This document shows, one piece after another, positions 9,454-20,062 of a DNA stretch of 64,000 nucleotides. The DNA is from an uncultured Pelagibacteraceae bacterium (GTDB lineage: Bacteria > Pseudomonadota > Alphaproteobacteria > Pelagibacterales > Pelagibacteraceae). The notes under the pieces are model-generated. The model was not told where the DNA came from. It worked only from the letters and a program-made list of their open reading frames with translations, and ran no database searches. The stretch spans positions 1 through 64,000 of the forward strand of contig CABYNS010000003.1 of NCBI GenBank assembly GCA_902520335.1, given 5' to 3'. The first letter of the stretch is position 1. Each line of letters opens with the position of its first letter. The translations under genes were made by a program, and so were the position numbers.

Positions 9454-10761
9454 ATGTCTAGTGAAAAAAATTATTTGAATGATAGTTATAAAAGTTTCTT
9501 TGAGGATAGTTTATCTGTAAAAGATCCTGAATTATATAAAGCTATTAAAGATGAATTAACAAGACAACAACAACATATTGAATTAATTGCTTCTGAAAAT
9601 ATAGTTTCACAAGCTGTCTTAGAGGCTCAGGGTTCGGTTTTAACTAATAAATATGCAGAAGGTTATCCAGGTAAACGTTATTATAACGGATGTGAACATG
9701 TTGATGTTGCAGAAAACCTTGCAAATGAAAGATTAAAAAAATTATTTAACTGTAAATTTGCAAACGCTCAACCTCATTCAGGTGCACAGGCTAATGGTGC
9801 TATATTCTTAGCTTTATTAAGTCCAGGTGATACTTTTATGGGCATGAGTTTAAATTCTGGTGGTCACATAACTCATGGTCTTAAAATTTCTATGTCAGGT
9901 AAATGGTTCAATGCAATTGGATATGATGTTGATAAGAAATCTGAACTAATAGATTATGATAATGTTGAAAAACTTGCTCTTGAACATAAGCCAAAATTAA
10001 TTATTGCTGGTGGAAGTGCTTATTCAAGAGTCATAGATTTTAAAAGATTTAGAGAGATTGCTGATAAAGTTGGTGCTTATCTTATGGTAGATATGGCACA
10101 TTTTTCTGGCCTAGTAGCTGGAAAAGGATATCCTAACCCTTGTGATTATGCTCATGTTGTTACATCAACAACACATAAAGTTTTTAGAAGTGCAAGAGGT
10201 GGAATAATTTTAACTAATCATGAAGATCTTGCTAAAAAATTTAACACAGCAGTTTTTCCAGGTTATCAAGGTGGTCCATTAATGCACATCATAGCAGCTA
10301 AGGCCGCTGGTTTTCTTGAAGCGTTACATCCAGAATTTAAAGATTATATAAAGTCAGTTTTAGCAAATGCTAAAATGTTAGCTGAAACTTTAAAGAATAA
10401 TGGTTTTAAGATTTACTCTGATGGCACTGATACACATTTAATGTTGGTAGATTTAAGACCTTACAATGTTAAAGGTAATTTAGCAGCAGAAAGTCTTTCA
10501 AGAGCTAACATTACTTGCAATAAAAATGGAATTCCTTTTGATACTGAAAAACCCATGGTTACTTCTGGTATAAGATTAGGAACACAAGCAGCTACAACAC
10601 GTGGTTTTGGTTTAAATGAATTTAAAACTGTTGGTGAATTAATTACAAAAACTTTAAAAGGGTTATCAGAAAACCCAAATGATAACAGTAAAGTAGAAAA
10701 TGAGGTAAAAAACGAGGTTATTTCTTTAACTTCATCGTTTCCGATATATAAGAATTTGTAG
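9454..10761 (+). CDS. glyA: Serine hydroxymethyltransferase
   Basis: PLP enzyme that interconverts serine and glycine and feeds one-carbon units into folate. Conserved stretches include [47 protein letters not shown] and the PLP-lysine region. That last region reads [13 protein letters not shown], whereas most bacterial enzymes have TTTHKTLRGPRGG; the lysine and the final RGG are kept but the middle is divergent. 435 aa, normal length. It sits upstream of nrdR, a common alphaproteobacterial order. Confidence 0.95.
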   Translation: MSSEKNYLNDSYKSFFEDSLSVKDPELYKAIKDELTRQQQHIELIASENIVSQAVLEAQGSVLTNKYAEGYPGKRYYNGCEHVDVAENLANERLKKLFNCKFANAQPHSGAQANGAIFLALLSPGDTFMGMSLNSGGHITHGLKISMSGKWFNAIGYDVDKKSELIDYDNVEKLALEHKPKLIIAGGSAYSRVIDFKRFREIADKVGAYLMVDMAHFSGLVAGKGYPNPCDYAHVVTSTTHKVFRSARGGIILTNHEDLAKKFNTAVFPGYQGGPLMHIIAAKAAGFLEALHPEFKDYIKSVLANAKMLAETLKNNGFKIYSDGTDTHLMLVDLRPYNVKGNLAAESLSRANITCNKNGIPFDTEKPMVTSGIRLGTQAATTRGFGLNEFKTVGELITKTLKGLSENPNDNSKVENEVKNEVISLTSSFPIYKNL

Positions 10762-10764
10762 TAA

Positions 10765-11223
10765 ATGATTTGTCCTTGTGCAAAAAAAGGTGAAACCTCA
10801 GTAGTGGACTCACGCCCAACTGAAGATGGTACTGCGATTCGTAGGAGACGATTGTGTGTGTGCGGTGAGAGATTTACTACTTTTGAAAGAATTCAACATA
10901 GAGAATTGATGGTGATTAAAAAAAGTGGTCGAAAGTCATCTTTTGATAGAGATAAGCTAGCAAAATCAATCTATATAGCTCTAAAAAAGAGACCAATAGA
11001 TACTGAAACAGTTGAAAAGTTTATTAGTAAAATCTCAAGATCTGTTGAGGATTTAGGACAGAATGAAATTTCATCTAATACAATTGGCACAATGGTTATG
11101 GACGGATTAAAAGAACTAGATCCTGTTGCTTATGTTAGATTTGCATCAGTTTACAGAAATTTTAGAGAAGAAAAAGATTTTGTACAATTCGTGGACAAGC
11201 TTGATGTCTACAAAAAAAGATAA
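10765..11223 (+). CDS. nrdR: Transcriptional repressor NrdR (atypical zinc ribbon)
   Basis: ATP/dATP-sensing repressor of ribonucleotide reductase genes. The body is canonical: [25 protein letters not shown], then the ATP-cone domain (about residues 48-138, [15 protein letters not shown]). The zinc ribbon is unusual. The first knuckle is CPCA instead of CPxC, and the second is LCVCGERF, one residue shorter than the usual CxxCG. Four cysteines remain. 152 aa. It starts three bases after the glyA stop and overlaps ribD. Confidence 0.93.
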   Translation: MICPCAKKGETSVVDSRPTEDGTAIRRRRLCVCGERFTTFERIQHRELMVIKKSGRKSSFDRDKLAKSIYIALKKRPIDTETVEKFISKISRSVEDLGQNEISSNTIGTMVMDGLKELDPVAYVRFASVYRNFREEKDFVQFVDKLDVYKKR

Positions 11224-12310
11224 ATTTTCATCAAAAGAAAAATTATACATGGAGATAGCCTTAAAACTGGCTAAATCTCGATATGGTCATACAGGATCAA
11301 ATCCCTCTGTTGGATGTGTGATTGTTAAAAACGATAAGATTATTTCTATTGGTCAAACATCAATTAATGGAAGACCTCATGCAGAGTCTAATGCAATTAA
11401 AAGTTCTATAGAAAATTTGAGTGGATCCAAAATGTACGTGACTTTGGAACCATGTTGCCATCATGGTGTGACTCCGCCATGTACAGATTTAATAGTAAAA
11501 TCTAAAATTTCAGAGGTTATTTATTCAGTTCCAGATATTGATGTTAGAGTTAGAAACAAGTGTTTTAAAATTTTAAGTTCAAAAAAAATTAAAGTAAAAA
11601 AAGGTCTTTTAGGAGAAAAAGTTAAAAATTTTTACTCAACATATTTTTTTAATAGAAAAAAAAAATTGCCATATGTTACTGGTAAAATTGCTCTTTCAAA
11701 AAATAATCTAATTTATAGCAAATTGGATAGAAAAATTACTAACGTCAAGGCTGATAAATTTACTCATCTATTAAGATATAAGAATGATTCATTAATGATT
11801 TCATATAAAACTTTAAATAATGATGATCCTAAATTAAATTGCAGGTTAAAGGGGTTAAAGAAATACTCTCCAAAAAGAATTATTTTAGATAATAAGCTTA
11901 ATACAAATATCAATAGCTATATAATAAATACAGCTAATAAATCTAATACTATTATTTTTTACAATAAGGCAAGTAAATCCCAAATTTTAAATTTTAAAAA
12001 AAGAGGAATAAATTTGATATATTCTAAAATTGATAATCAAGGAAGATTTGATACCAAAATTCTATTAAAAAAACTTTATAAAATGAATTGCAGAAATTTA
12101 TTAATAGAGGGTGGCGATGAATTAACTAACCATCTATTGAAAAATAAAATTTTTAATAGATTTTATTTATACAAAAGCAATAAAAGACTCTCAAAAAAAT
12201 CAGAATATCTATACTTTAATAGCTTAAATTTGTTAAAACAGAAATATAAAAAAAAGATTAACTTAAAACTTAATTTAGGAAATAATAAAATAACATTATA
12301 TAAAAATTAA
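11204..12310 (+). CDS. ribD: Bifunctional riboflavin deaminase/reductase RibD
   Basis: Carries out two successive steps of riboflavin synthesis: pyrimidine deamination and side-chain reduction. The N-terminal deaminase (about residues 15-150) has HAESNA and [13 protein letters not shown] zinc-site motifs; the C-terminal reductase starts near [11 protein letters not shown] and includes LLIEGGDEL. The ATG at 11204 overlaps nrdR by 20 bp; a longer frame extends upstream to 11126 but lies wholly inside nrdR. About 368 aa. First gene of the rib cluster. Confidence 0.93.
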   Translation: MSTKKDKFSSKEKLYMEIALKLAKSRYGHTGSNPSVGCVIVKNDKIISIGQTSINGRPHAESNAIKSSIENLSGSKMYVTLEPCCHHGVTPPCTDLIVKSKISEVIYSVPDIDVRVRNKCFKILSSKKIKVKKGLLGEKVKNFYSTYFFNRKKKLPYVTGKIALSKNNLIYSKLDRKITNVKADKFTHLLRYKNDSLMISYKTLNNDDPKLNCRLKGLKKYSPKRIILDNKLNTNINSYIINTANKSNTIIFYNKASKSQILNFKKRGINLIYSKIDNQGRFDTKILLKKLYKMNCRNLLIEGGDELTNHLLKNKIFNRFYLYKSNKRLSKKSEYLYFNSLNLLKQKYKKKINLKLNLGNNKITLYKN

Positions 12311-12311
12311 T

Positions 12312-12905
12312 ATGTTTAATGGAATAATATATAATCAAGGTACAATTGAAAAAATTGCAAAAAGACCTAAAGGAATTAATATATTTATAAAAAGTAAACT
12401 GAAAGTATCAAAAAAAGATATTGGATTATCAGTTGCATGTGATGGTGTCTGTTTAACTTTGATTTCTTATAGATCTAAATTGATGGAATTTTATCTTTCA
12501 AAAGAGACAATAAACCGCTCTAAATTTAGATATATAAAGAAGAAAGATACAATTAACTTAGAGTTACCATTGAAATATGGAACTAAAATTTCAGGACATA
12601 TTTGTCAAGGTCATGTTGATACAGTCGCGAAAGTTTTAAATATTAAAAAAATTGATAAATCATTTATTTTTGACTTTGAGATACCAAAAAAAGAGAGAAA
12701 ACATCTTATTGAAAAGGCTTCAATCTGTGTAAATGGAATATCACTTACAATTTCAAAAGTAACCAAAAAAGGTTTTCAAATTTGGATTATCCCACACACC
12801 TATAAAGAAACTAATTTATCAAAACTCAATAAATATGATTTGGTAAATATTGAGATAGATATCTTGTCTAAATACGTTAGAAATTATTTTTATGAAAAAA
12901 AATAA
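12312..12905 (+). CDS. ribE: Riboflavin synthase, alpha chain
   Basis: Dismutates two 6,7-dimethyl-8-ribityllumazine molecules to riboflavin. It shows the two tandem lumazine-binding barrels: MFNGIIYNQGTIE with DGVCLTL in the first half, and GHICQGHVDTVAK with VNGISLTIS in the second. 197 aa, normal length. It overlaps ribB by 14 bp, so translation is likely coupled. Confidence 0.95.
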   Translation: MFNGIIYNQGTIEKIAKRPKGINIFIKSKLKVSKKDIGLSVACDGVCLTLISYRSKLMEFYLSKETINRSKFRYIKKKDTINLELPLKYGTKISGHICQGHVDTVAKVLNIKKIDKSFIFDFEIPKKERKHLIEKASICVNGISLTISKVTKKGFQIWIIPHTYKETNLSKLNKYDLVNIEIDILSKYVRNYFYEKK

Positions 12906-13992
12906 TTTTGCACCTATAGAAACTATAATTAATGTTGCTAAAAAGGGAGGCATGTTCATTCTGGTTGATGATGAAAAAAGGGAAAATGAGGGTGATCTAG
13001 TGATATCATCATCAGACTCAACAGCAAAAAATATTAATTTCATGGCAAAATATGGTCGTGGTTTGATTTGTCTAGCACTAGATAGCTTGCAGGCCAAGAA
13101 ATTGAATTTATCGTTGATGTCACCTGTTAATCAATCAAGAAATAAGACAGCTTTTACAATTTCTATAGAAGCAAAAAAGGGGATTACAACAGGTATATCA
13201 GCTAAGGATAGAGCCAAAACAATTAAGATTGCATCTAAAAAAAATGTTAATAAAAAAGAAATAGTATCACCCGGACATGTTTTTCCAATTATTGCTAAAG
13301 ATGGAGGTGTTCTTGTAAGAGCAGGTCATACAGAGGCCTCTGTTGATATATCGAAATTAGCAAAAAAAAATAATTCAGCAGTTATTTGTGAAATTATGAA
13401 TGAAAATGGTACAATGGCAAAAGGTCAAGATTTATTTAATTTTGCAGAAAAACATAAGCTTAAAATTGGAAAAATAGAAGATTTGATAGCTTATAGACTA
13501 AAGAAAGAGAAACTTATAAGGTTAAAAAAGCAGAGTCAAATCAAAGTAAAAAACCAAAAATATAATATTAGAATATATGAGAATTTATTAGATGGTGCGG
13601 AACATTTTGCTCTTATAAAAGGTAAAATCAAAAGAGGTATCACTCCAAGAGTAAGAGTAATTTCATCTAATATTGTTCAAAATTATTTAATAAATCAAAA
13701 GCTACCAAATTCATTTAATAAAACTTTAGATTATTTCAAAAAATACCATAATTGTGTTTTAGTGTTTATAAAAGATTCGAATCTAAGGTCAGTATCTCAG
13801 ACATTAAAAAAATATAAAAACAAAGAATTTATAAAAAAAGGAAATGACAAATCAATTAAAAATTATGGAATTGGAGCACAAATAATTAAGGATCTTAAGA
13901 TTAAAAATATGATATTAATTACTAGGTCTTTAAAAAAAGTTATTGGACTTGATGGTTACGGAATTAAGATTAAAAAACAGGAATTGATATAA
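12892..13992 (+). CDS. ribB: 3,4-dihydroxy-2-butanone 4-phosphate synthase with degenerate GTP cyclohydrolase II domain
   Basis: The N-terminal domain (about residues 1-205) makes dihydroxybutanone phosphate from ribulose 5-phosphate; VDDEKRENEGDLV, GITTGISAKDRAKTI and RAGHTEASVD are intact. The C-terminal part (about 215-366) aligns in position with GTP cyclohydrolase II, but the zinc-binding cysteine cluster (normally CLTGDVFGSxRCDC) is missing: the equivalent stretch contains no cysteine. It keeps the end motif ITRSLKKVIGLDGYGI. So only the RibB activity is likely. 366 aa. Confidence 0.92.
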   Translation: MKKNNFAPIETIINVAKKGGMFILVDDEKRENEGDLVISSSDSTAKNINFMAKYGRGLICLALDSLQAKKLNLSLMSPVNQSRNKTAFTISIEAKKGITTGISAKDRAKTIKIASKKNVNKKEIVSPGHVFPIIAKDGGVLVRAGHTEASVDISKLAKKNNSAVICEIMNENGTMAKGQDLFNFAEKHKLKIGKIEDLIAYRLKKEKLIRLKKQSQIKVKNQKYNIRIYENLLDGAEHFALIKGKIKRGITPRVRVISSNIVQNYLINQKLPNSFNKTLDYFKKYHNCVLVFIKDSNLRSVSQTLKKYKNKEFIKKGNDKSIKNYGIGAQIIKDLKIKNMILITRSLKKVIGLDGYGIKIKKQELI

Positions 13993-14381
13993 TGAATAAA
14001 AAAATTTTAATTGTTCTAGCTAATTATTATAAAGATATAAGTGATGGATTACTTAAAAGTGCTCTAACAAATTTACCAAGGTCAAATCGAGTAAAAATTA
14101 TTAGAGTACCTGGTGTGTTTGAAATTCCAGTTACTATCTCAAAAAATTTAAAAAAATTTGATGCATTTTTGGCTTTAGGTTGTGTTATCAAAGGTCAAAC
14201 ACCCCATTTTGATTTTATTTCACAAGCATCCACTAATGCAATAATGGATATATCTGTAAGCCAAAAAAAACCTATTGGTAATGGCGTTATCACTTGTCTT
14301 AATATGAAACAAGCTAAAGTCAGAAAAAATAAAGGTGCTGAGGCTGCAAATGCAGTAATTTCAATTTTATCACAGAAATGA
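13992..14381 (+). CDS. ribH: 6,7-dimethyl-8-ribityllumazine synthase
   Basis: Condenses the RibD product and dihydroxybutanone phosphate to form lumazine, the substrate of riboflavin synthase. The FEIPVTISK loop, LGCVIKGQTPHFDFI (catalytic His) and GNGVITCLN are family signatures. 129 aa, slightly shorter than the usual 150, with a trimmed N-terminus. It shares a base with the ribB stop (TAATG) and overlaps nusB by 4 bp. Confidence 0.95.
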   Translation: MNKKILIVLANYYKDISDGLLKSALTNLPRSNRVKIIRVPGVFEIPVTISKNLKKFDAFLALGCVIKGQTPHFDFISQASTNAIMDISVSQKKPIGNGVITCLNMKQAKVRKNKGAEAANAVISILSQK

Positions 14382-14782
14382 AAACACATTTTAAGCCAAA
14401 AAATAATCCTAGAGTAATCATAATTCAAAAACTTTATGGCAAGTTTTATAACGATGATAATCACTTAGATTTCCCAAAACACAGGTTTAAGAAATTTATC
14501 AAAGATATTGTTTTGGGGACTATTGAAAGAAATGATCTTATTTTAGATGAATTAAACAATAAACTTGGTGATCAGTTTATTTTTAAGAAATTAGATAAAA
14601 TTTTCCAAACTATTCTTAAAGCTGCAACTTATGAATTTATGTATAAACCTAATTTATCAATTAACATTATTATTAAAGAATATTTGAATTCCTCCAATTT
14701 TTTTCTTGAAGATTCTCAAACAAAATATCTAAATGCTTTATTAGATGATTTAGGTAAAAAATTGAGATCAAATAATGCATGA
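14378..14782 (+). CDS. nusB: Transcription antitermination factor NusB
   Basis: All-helical RNA-binding factor that acts with NusE at boxA in rRNA operons. 134 aa. The sequence is divergent, but the position between ribH and thiL, the length, and segments such as RVIIIQKLYGK and LKAATYEF match NusB. Overlaps of 4 bp with ribH and 8 bp with thiL place it in the rib operon, the standard proteobacterial arrangement. Confidence 0.85.
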   Translation: MKTHFKPKNNPRVIIIQKLYGKFYNDDNHLDFPKHRFKKFIKDIVLGTIERNDLILDELNNKLGDQFIFKKLDKIFQTILKAATYEFMYKPNLSINIIIKEYLNSSNFFLEDSQTKYLNALLDDLGKKLRSNNA

Positions 14783-15734
14783 ATTTGAATTAATTAATAA
14801 TTTTTTTTCTAAATTATCTACGCATAATGTATCTGCTCTTAATTTAAACGATGATGTTTTTTTTGATAAAAAGAAAAAATTGGTTATTTCAGTTGATACT
14901 TACAACATAAATACACATTTCATAGATTTTAAATCTCCTGATCTTGTAATTAAAAAAATTTTAAGATCATCAATATCTGATTTGATTTGTAAGGGAGTTA
15001 AACCAAAATTTTATTTTATTTCAGGATCTGGTAACAAAAAAAATTTTACAAAAAAAAATTTATCAAAAATTATGAAATCACTTAAAAATGAACAAAAAAA
15101 ATATGATATAAGTTTATGCGGAGGAGATACGACTTTTTCAAACAAGTTAAGTTTTACTATTACTTCATTAGGTTACTCAAATCATATAGTTTATAGGAAT
15201 AGATCTAAATTAGATGATGATATTTATGTAACTGGAAATTTAGGTGATAGTTTTATTGGTCTTCAAATACTTAAAGGCAAAATCAAAGTTGATAACAAGA
15301 TGTCTAAATTTTTTATTAAAAAATATTATGAACCTGATCTTCAAATCAAATTAATTAAAAATCTTTTAAATTTAGCAAATACTTCAATTGATATTTCAGA
15401 TGGCCTAATTGATGACTTAAAAAAAATGATTAATAGACAAAATTTCTCCTTTCATATTTTTGAAAAAAAAATTCCTGTATCAAAAACTTTAAATCTATTA
15501 ATGAAGATTAAAAATTTCAAAAAGATAGACATTACATCTAAAGGTGATGATTATCAGATACTTTTTACAGCCAGCCCCGTTAAATCGAGAATCATTAATA
15601 AAATATCAAAAAATACAGGTGTCAAAATTACTAAAATCGGTAAGATTATATCTGGTAAAAATAAATCTAAGATTATCAATTTAAAAAATAAGCAAATTGA
15701 GGCAAAAAATAAAGGTTATATTCATCAATTCTGA
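14775..15734 (+). CDS. thiL: Thiamine-monophosphate kinase
   Basis: Phosphorylates thiamine monophosphate to the active diphosphate. AIR-synthase-type ATP fold: [13 protein letters not shown], the [10 protein letters not shown] dimer motif, [19 protein letters not shown] and [12 protein letters not shown] are recognisable. 319 aa. The metal-site motifs keep their aspartates, although the protein is diverged and lysine-rich. Last gene of the nrdR-rib-nusB run; a 77-bp gap with a possible promoter precedes hppA. Confidence 0.9.
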   Translation: MHEFELINNFFSKLSTHNVSALNLNDDVFFDKKKKLVISVDTYNINTHFIDFKSPDLVIKKILRSSISDLICKGVKPKFYFISGSGNKKNFTKKNLSKIMKSLKNEQKKYDISLCGGDTTFSNKLSFTITSLGYSNHIVYRNRSKLDDDIYVTGNLGDSFIGLQILKGKIKVDNKMSKFFIKKYYEPDLQIKLIKNLLNLANTSIDISDGLIDDLKKMINRQNFSFHIFEKKIPVSKTLNLLMKIKNFKKIDITSKGDDYQILFTASPVKSRIINKISKNTGVKITKIGKIISGKNKSKIINLKNKQIEAKNKGYIHQF

Positions 15735-15811
15735 AAGTTAATCATTGTCTTTTTCATCTTTTTTTGTATTGTCCGGGCTTAAAAATTAACAACCAACAAC
15801 TTAAGGTTTAT

Positions 15812-17917
15812 ATGAACTCAACAGCAGAAACTATTTTATTATATACAATTGTAGCAGGTTTATTATCTATTGTTTATGGATTTTTAACTGGAAAAAATAT
15901 TCTTAATTCAAGTGCAGGAAATTCAAAAATGCAAGACATTGCTTCAGCAATTCAAATTGGAGCAAAAGCATATCTTGCAAGACAATATAAAACTATAGCT
16001 ATTGTTGGTGTTGTAGTTTTAGTTATTGTTAGTATTGCTTTTAGTCCACTTGTTGGTCTAGGTTATTTAATTGGTGCTGCCTTATCTGGAATTGCTGGCT
16101 ATGTTGGTATGCTAGTTTCTGTAGAAGCAAATGTCAGAACTGCAGAAGCATCGAGAAAAGGTTTAGCAGAGGGACTTTCTGTTGCTTTCAAATCTGGTGC
16201 TGTTACAGGTATGTTAGTTGCAGGTTTAGCCCTATTAGCAATTGCAGTTTATTATTTTTTATTACTAAAATTTGAAGTTGATGAGAGAGAGATAGTTAAT
16301 GCGCTTGTTGCATTAGGGTTTGGTGCATCTTTAATTTCAATTTTTGCAAGATTAGGTGGTGGAATTTTTACAAAAGGTGCTGATGTTGGTGCCGATCTAG
16401 TTGGTAAAGTAGAAGCAGGTATACCTGAAGATGATCCAAGAAACCCTGCAGTAATTGCAGATAATGTTGGAGATAATGTTGGAGACTGTGCTGGTATGGC
16501 TGCAGATTTATTTGAAACTTATGCTGTTACTATTGTTGCAACAATGGTCCTTTCATCCATTTTTTTCATTGGCGATTTAAATATGATGGTTTATCCTTTA
16601 ACAATTGGTGCTGCATGTTTAATTACATCAATTATTGGAACTTTCTTTGTAAAACTTGGAAAAAATAACAATGTAATGAATGCTTTATATAAAGGTTTTA
16701 TAGTATCTGCAGTAGCTTCATTGTTAATTCTTTGGCCGGTTACTGATCATGTAATTGGTTTTTCAAATGAATATACTGTAAATGACAAAACTTTTAATGG
16801 TAAGGATTTATATTATTGTGGAGTAATTGGTCTTGTAATTACAGGCTTATTAATATGGATCACTGAATATTATACTGGAACTGGTTATAGACCAGTTAAA
16901 TCAGTTGCTTTATCATCCACAACAGGACATGGAACAAACGTAATTCAAGGATTAGCAGTATCTATGGAAGCAACTGCAATTCCAGCCATAATTATCGTTG
17001 CAGGTATTTTAATTACTAATTCTATTGCTGGACTTTTTGGAATTGCTATTGCTGTCACAACAATGTTGGCATTAGCTGGAATGGTTGTAGCACTAGATGC
17101 GTATGGACCAGTAACAGACAATGCAGGTGGTATTGCTGAAATGTCTAATCTTGATAAAAAAGTAAGAAAAACGACTGACACATTAGATGCTGTAGGAAAT
17201 ACAACTAAAGCTGTAACTAAAGGATATGCAATTGGTTCAGCTGGCTTAGGTGCATTAGTTTTATTTGCTGCTTATACAGAAGATATAAAACACTTCTCAA
17301 AAGAAGCAGGATCTGCATTAGAAGGAATTGTAGTAACTTTTGATTTATCAAATCCTTATGTTGTAGTTGGATTATTAATTGGTGGTATGTTGCCATATTT
17401 ATTTGGATCAATGGGAATGCAGGCTGTAGGTAGAGCAGGTGGTGCTGTAGTTGTCGAAGTAAGAAGACAATTTAAAAAATACCCTGGTATCATGAAAAGA
17501 AAACAAAAACCTGATTATGCTAAATTAGTCGATTTATTAACAGTTGCAGCTATCAAGGAAATGATCATTCCATCATTACTACCTGTACTTTCACCCGTGG
17601 TATTATATTTCATAATTCTTTCAATTGGTGGCCAGGTTGCTGCGCTTGCTTCTGTAGGAGCTATGCTTTTAGGTGTTATTATAACTGGACTTTTTGTTGC
17701 AGTATCAATGACTGCTGGTGGTGGCGCATGGGATAATGCAAAAAAATATATAGAAGATGGAAATCATGGAGGTAAAGGCTCAGAGGCTCATAAGGCAGCT
17801 GTAACAGGAGATACTGTTGGAGACCCTTATAAAGATACTGCTGGACCTGCTGTAAATCCTATGATTAAGATCACTAACATAGTAGCGTTGCTATTGTTAG
17901 CGGTTATAGCTGGATAA
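15812..17917 (+). CDS. hppA: Membrane-bound H+-translocating pyrophosphatase (K+-independent type)
   Basis: Couples hydrolysis of pyrophosphate to proton pumping across the inner membrane. About 16 membrane segments and the acidic substrate motifs [19 protein letters not shown] and the C-terminal [15 protein letters not shown] are present. At about 17194-17211 the sequence GNTTKA has the lysine that marks the K+-independent subfamily (alanine in the K+-dependent one). The ATG at 15812 precedes the first membrane segment; a TTG 48 bp earlier is less likely. 701 aa. Confidence 0.95.
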   Translation: MNSTAETILLYTIVAGLLSIVYGFLTGKNILNSSAGNSKMQDIASAIQIGAKAYLARQYKTIAIVGVVVLVIVSIAFSPLVGLGYLIGAALSGIAGYVGMLVSVEANVRTAEASRKGLAEGLSVAFKSGAVTGMLVAGLALLAIAVYYFLLLKFEVDEREIVNALVALGFGASLISIFARLGGGIFTKGADVGADLVGKVEAGIPEDDPRNPAVIADNVGDNVGDCAGMAADLFETYAVTIVATMVLSSIFFIGDLNMMVYPLTIGAACLITSIIGTFFVKLGKNNNVMNALYKGFIVSAVASLLILWPVTDHVIGFSNEYTVNDKTFNGKDLYYCGVIGLVITGLLIWITEYYTGTGYRPVKSVALSSTTGHGTNVIQGLAVSMEATAIPAIIIVAGILITNSIAGLFGIAIAVTTMLALAGMVVALDAYGPVTDNAGGIAEMSNLDKKVRKTTDTLDAVGNTTKAVTKGYAIGSAGLGALVLFAAYTEDIKHFSKEAGSALEGIVVTFDLSNPYVVVGLLIGGMLPYLFGSMGMQAVGRAGGAVVVEVRRQFKKYPGIMKRKQKPDYAKLVDLLTVAAIKEMIIPSLLPVLSPVVLYFIILSIGGQVAALASVGAMLLGVIITGLFVAVSMTAGGGAWDNAKKYIEDGNHGGKGSEAHKAAVTGDTVGDPYKDTAGPAVNPMIKITNIVALLLLAVIAG

Positions 17918-17918
17918 A

Positions 17919-18389
17919 TTAATTACCTGTTATCGTCCCTCTTTTTTTTCCTAGAGGGTCATTAATTTTTGCTCTTACTCCTGATAGAGTCTTATAAATA
18001 AATGATCTTTTTCCAACGTCTACATTTGTAATTTTTTTTGAGAATTCCATCTTATTAATATCCTCTTTATTGAAAAATTTTTTATCTACCAACATACCTC
18101 TATTATTAACTTCCAATAACAAAACATTATTAGAAATTAATTTTTTTTTCCCAAGTTTGTGTAGTTTTGAGTTGGATGTTTTTCTTTCTAAATAAACTAG
18201 TATTTTATTATTAAAATAACTTGTTGATGAAGGTGGTCCTAGTAATTTATTAATTTCGTTAATATTTGATTTATAAATAAATAATTCTTTACTTTTAATC
18301 TCAAGGTTGTGAATTCCATGGTGATTCACAATTTTATTCAATTTACAACTAGTTAAAAATATTGTTAGAATAATTAATAAAATTTTCAT
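17919..18389 (-). CDS. SmpA/OmlA (BamE)-family outer-membrane lipoprotein
   Basis: Probable outer-membrane assembly accessory lipoprotein. The N-terminus is a lipoprotein signal with lipobox LTSC (Cys15). A segment resembling the BamE fold follows, containing INEINKLLGPPSSTSYF and the ILVYLERK strand. 156 aa. In Alphaproteobacteria a gene of this family often lies divergent from the bc1 chaperone gene, as here, with a 3-bp gap between the two starts. The assignment rests on motif pattern plus context. Confidence 0.75.
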   Translation of the reverse strand: MKILLIILTIFLTSCKLNKIVNHHGIHNLEIKSKELFIYKSNINEINKLLGPPSSTSYFNNKILVYLERKTSNSKLHKLGKKKLISNNVLLLEVNNRGMLVDKKFFNKEDINKMEFSKKITNVDVGKRSFIYKTLSGVRAKINDPLGKKRGTITGN

Positions 18390-18392
18390 GAG

Positions 18393-18854
18393 ATGAATTA
18401 CATATATTTTTATAACAAATTGATCAAATTAACTACAAATAAAACATTATACAAAAGTCTTGATAAACAGGATAGTTTTAATGATAGATTGTTAGTTTTC
18501 TTATTCCATTTTGCTTTTTTTTTAAAAGTATTTAAATCTGAGGAAAATGAAAAAAAATTACAAGAAATATATGATTTTAATTTTAGACAGCTAGAATTAA
18601 GTATAAGAGAAATTGGATATGGTGATCAATCTATCAATAAAAAGATGAAAGATTATATTAATGTTTTTCATGCCATTGTTTCTGATATCCATTTTTGGGA
18701 TGATTTAGAGGATTCCAAGAAGATAAAAATTTTATCCAAATTTTTGGAAAACTTTAAAAATATTGAACATTTAGTAGATTATTTCAATAATTATTGTTTA
18801 AATTTATCAAAAAACACTTTGAATTCTTATTTAAAAAGTGTAATTAACTCATAA
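18393..18854 (+). CDS. Ubiquinol-cytochrome c chaperone (CBP3-like)
   Basis: Likely assists assembly of cytochrome b in the bc1 complex. 153 aa, matching the Ubiq_cyt_C_chap/UQCC1 family in length and pattern: [39 protein letters not shown] and the downstream aromatic [11 protein letters not shown] region. The divergent omlA-type neighbour and downstream rpmF fit the alphaproteobacterial order. The usual DUF177 (YceD) gene between it and rpmF is absent. Confidence 0.8.
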   Translation: MNYIYFYNKLIKLTTNKTLYKSLDKQDSFNDRLLVFLFHFAFFLKVFKSEENEKKLQEIYDFNFRQLELSIREIGYGDQSINKKMKDYINVFHAIVSDIHFWDDLEDSKKIKILSKFLENFKNIEHLVDYFNNYCLNLSKNTLNSYLKSVINS

Positions 18855-18856
18855 TT

Positions 18857-19039
18857 ATGGCAGTTCCAAAACGTAAACAAACTCCATCAAGGACTGGGAT
18901 GAGAAGAGCTAAGAATATGAAATTTTCAGCTAAAAATGTCGTTGAAGATAAAAAATCAGGTGAATACAGATTATCTCACCATTTAGATTTAAAAACTGGT
19001 ATGTATAAAGGCCGTCAAGTTATAGACCCTAAAGATTAA
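18857..19039 (+). CDS. rpmF: 50S ribosomal protein L32
   Basis: Structural protein of the large ribosomal subunit. The 60-aa sequence starts [17 protein letters not shown] and contains [18 protein letters not shown], typical of alphaproteobacterial L32. No zinc-binding cysteines are present, so it is the C-minus form. It starts two bases after the chaperone stop and is followed by plsX. Confidence 0.96.
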   Translation: MAVPKRKQTPSRTGMRRAKNMKFSAKNVVEDKKSGEYRLSHHLDLKTGMYKGRQVIDPKD

Positions 19040-19057
19040 ATAATTTAATATTAAGTA

Positions 19058-20059
19058 ATGGCTGATTTAATTAAAATTGCAGTTGATGCAATGGGTGGAG
19101 ACAATTCACCTAATAAAGTTATCAATGGCATAATTCACAATCATAAAAAGAACAAAGGAAATTTTTTTAAAATTTTTGGCGATAAAAATAAGATTATTTC
19201 ATTGCTTAAAGATGAAATTGAAAGTCGATATTACGAGATAATTCATACAGAAAATCTTGTTTTGAGCACAGATAGTCCTTTGGAAGCAGCAAAAAAGGGT
19301 AAAGACACAAGTATGTGGCTAGCAATTGAAAGTGTCAAAAAAAAAGAGGCAGATATAGTTATTTCTGCAGGCAATACAGGAGCTTTGCTAGTAATTGCAA
19401 AATTAAATCTTAAGATGATACAAGATATTGATAAGCCTGCATTATCAGCATTATGGCCCAATAAAAATGGAATGAGTGTTGTGCTAGATTTAGGCGCTAA
19501 TATAGAGTGTAGCTCAAAAAATTTATTTGATTTTTCAATTATGGGTGCATCTCTTTACACATCTTTATATCCTGAAAAAAAACCGAATATAGGCTTATTA
19601 AATATAGGTTCTGAAGAACTTAAAGGAAATGAAACTATTAAAGAAACATTTAAGATATTGAGTAATAAAAAATCAGAAAATTATAATTTTGCAGGTTATA
19701 TTGAAGGTAATCAAATTATGGATGGTGAAATAAACGTAATTATTTCAGATGGATTTACTGGTAATATAGCCTTAAAAACTGCAGAGGGAACTGCAAATTT
19801 TATTGTTAAAGAATTAAAAAAAGCAATGACTGGTTCATTTATAGGAAAAATTTCTTCTATTTTAAATTATTATAATTTGAAAAAATTTAAAAACCGACTA
19901 GATCCAAGACTGTATAATGGTGCAATTTTTTTAGGCTTAGACTCCCCAGTTGTGAAAAGTCATGGTGGCACTGATTTTATTGGGTTTTCAAATTCTTTAG
20001 ATGTTTGTAATAAGATCGTTAATGGTAATTTGATAGAAAAAATAAAGCATAACATTTAA
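19058..20059 (+). CDS. plsX: Phosphate acyltransferase PlsX
   Basis: Makes acyl-phosphate from acyl-ACP for phospholipid synthesis. Signatures: IAVDAMGGDNSP at the N-terminus, ISAGNTGALLV, LDLGANIECSS, NIGSEELKGN and SDGFTGNIALKTAEG. 333 aa, normal length. The usual next gene in proteobacteria, fabH, is not here; ihfA follows after three bases. Confidence 0.95.
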   Translation: MADLIKIAVDAMGGDNSPNKVINGIIHNHKKNKGNFFKIFGDKNKIISLLKDEIESRYYEIIHTENLVLSTDSPLEAAKKGKDTSMWLAIESVKKKEADIVISAGNTGALLVIAKLNLKMIQDIDKPALSALWPNKNGMSVVLDLGANIECSSKNLFDFSIMGASLYTSLYPEKKPNIGLLNIGSEELKGNETIKETFKILSNKKSENYNFAGYIEGNQIMDGEINVIISDGFTGNIALKTAEGTANFIVKELKKAMTGSFIGKISSILNYYNLKKFKNRLDPRLYNGAIFLGLDSPVVKSHGGTDFIGFSNSLDVCNKIVNGNLIEKIKHNI

Positions 20060-20062
20060 AAG

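Noticed and set aside
15764-15811. Upstream TTG start for the pyrophosphatase
   Set aside because: The added 16 residues are not seen in the family, and the ATG at 15812 directly precedes the first membrane segment.
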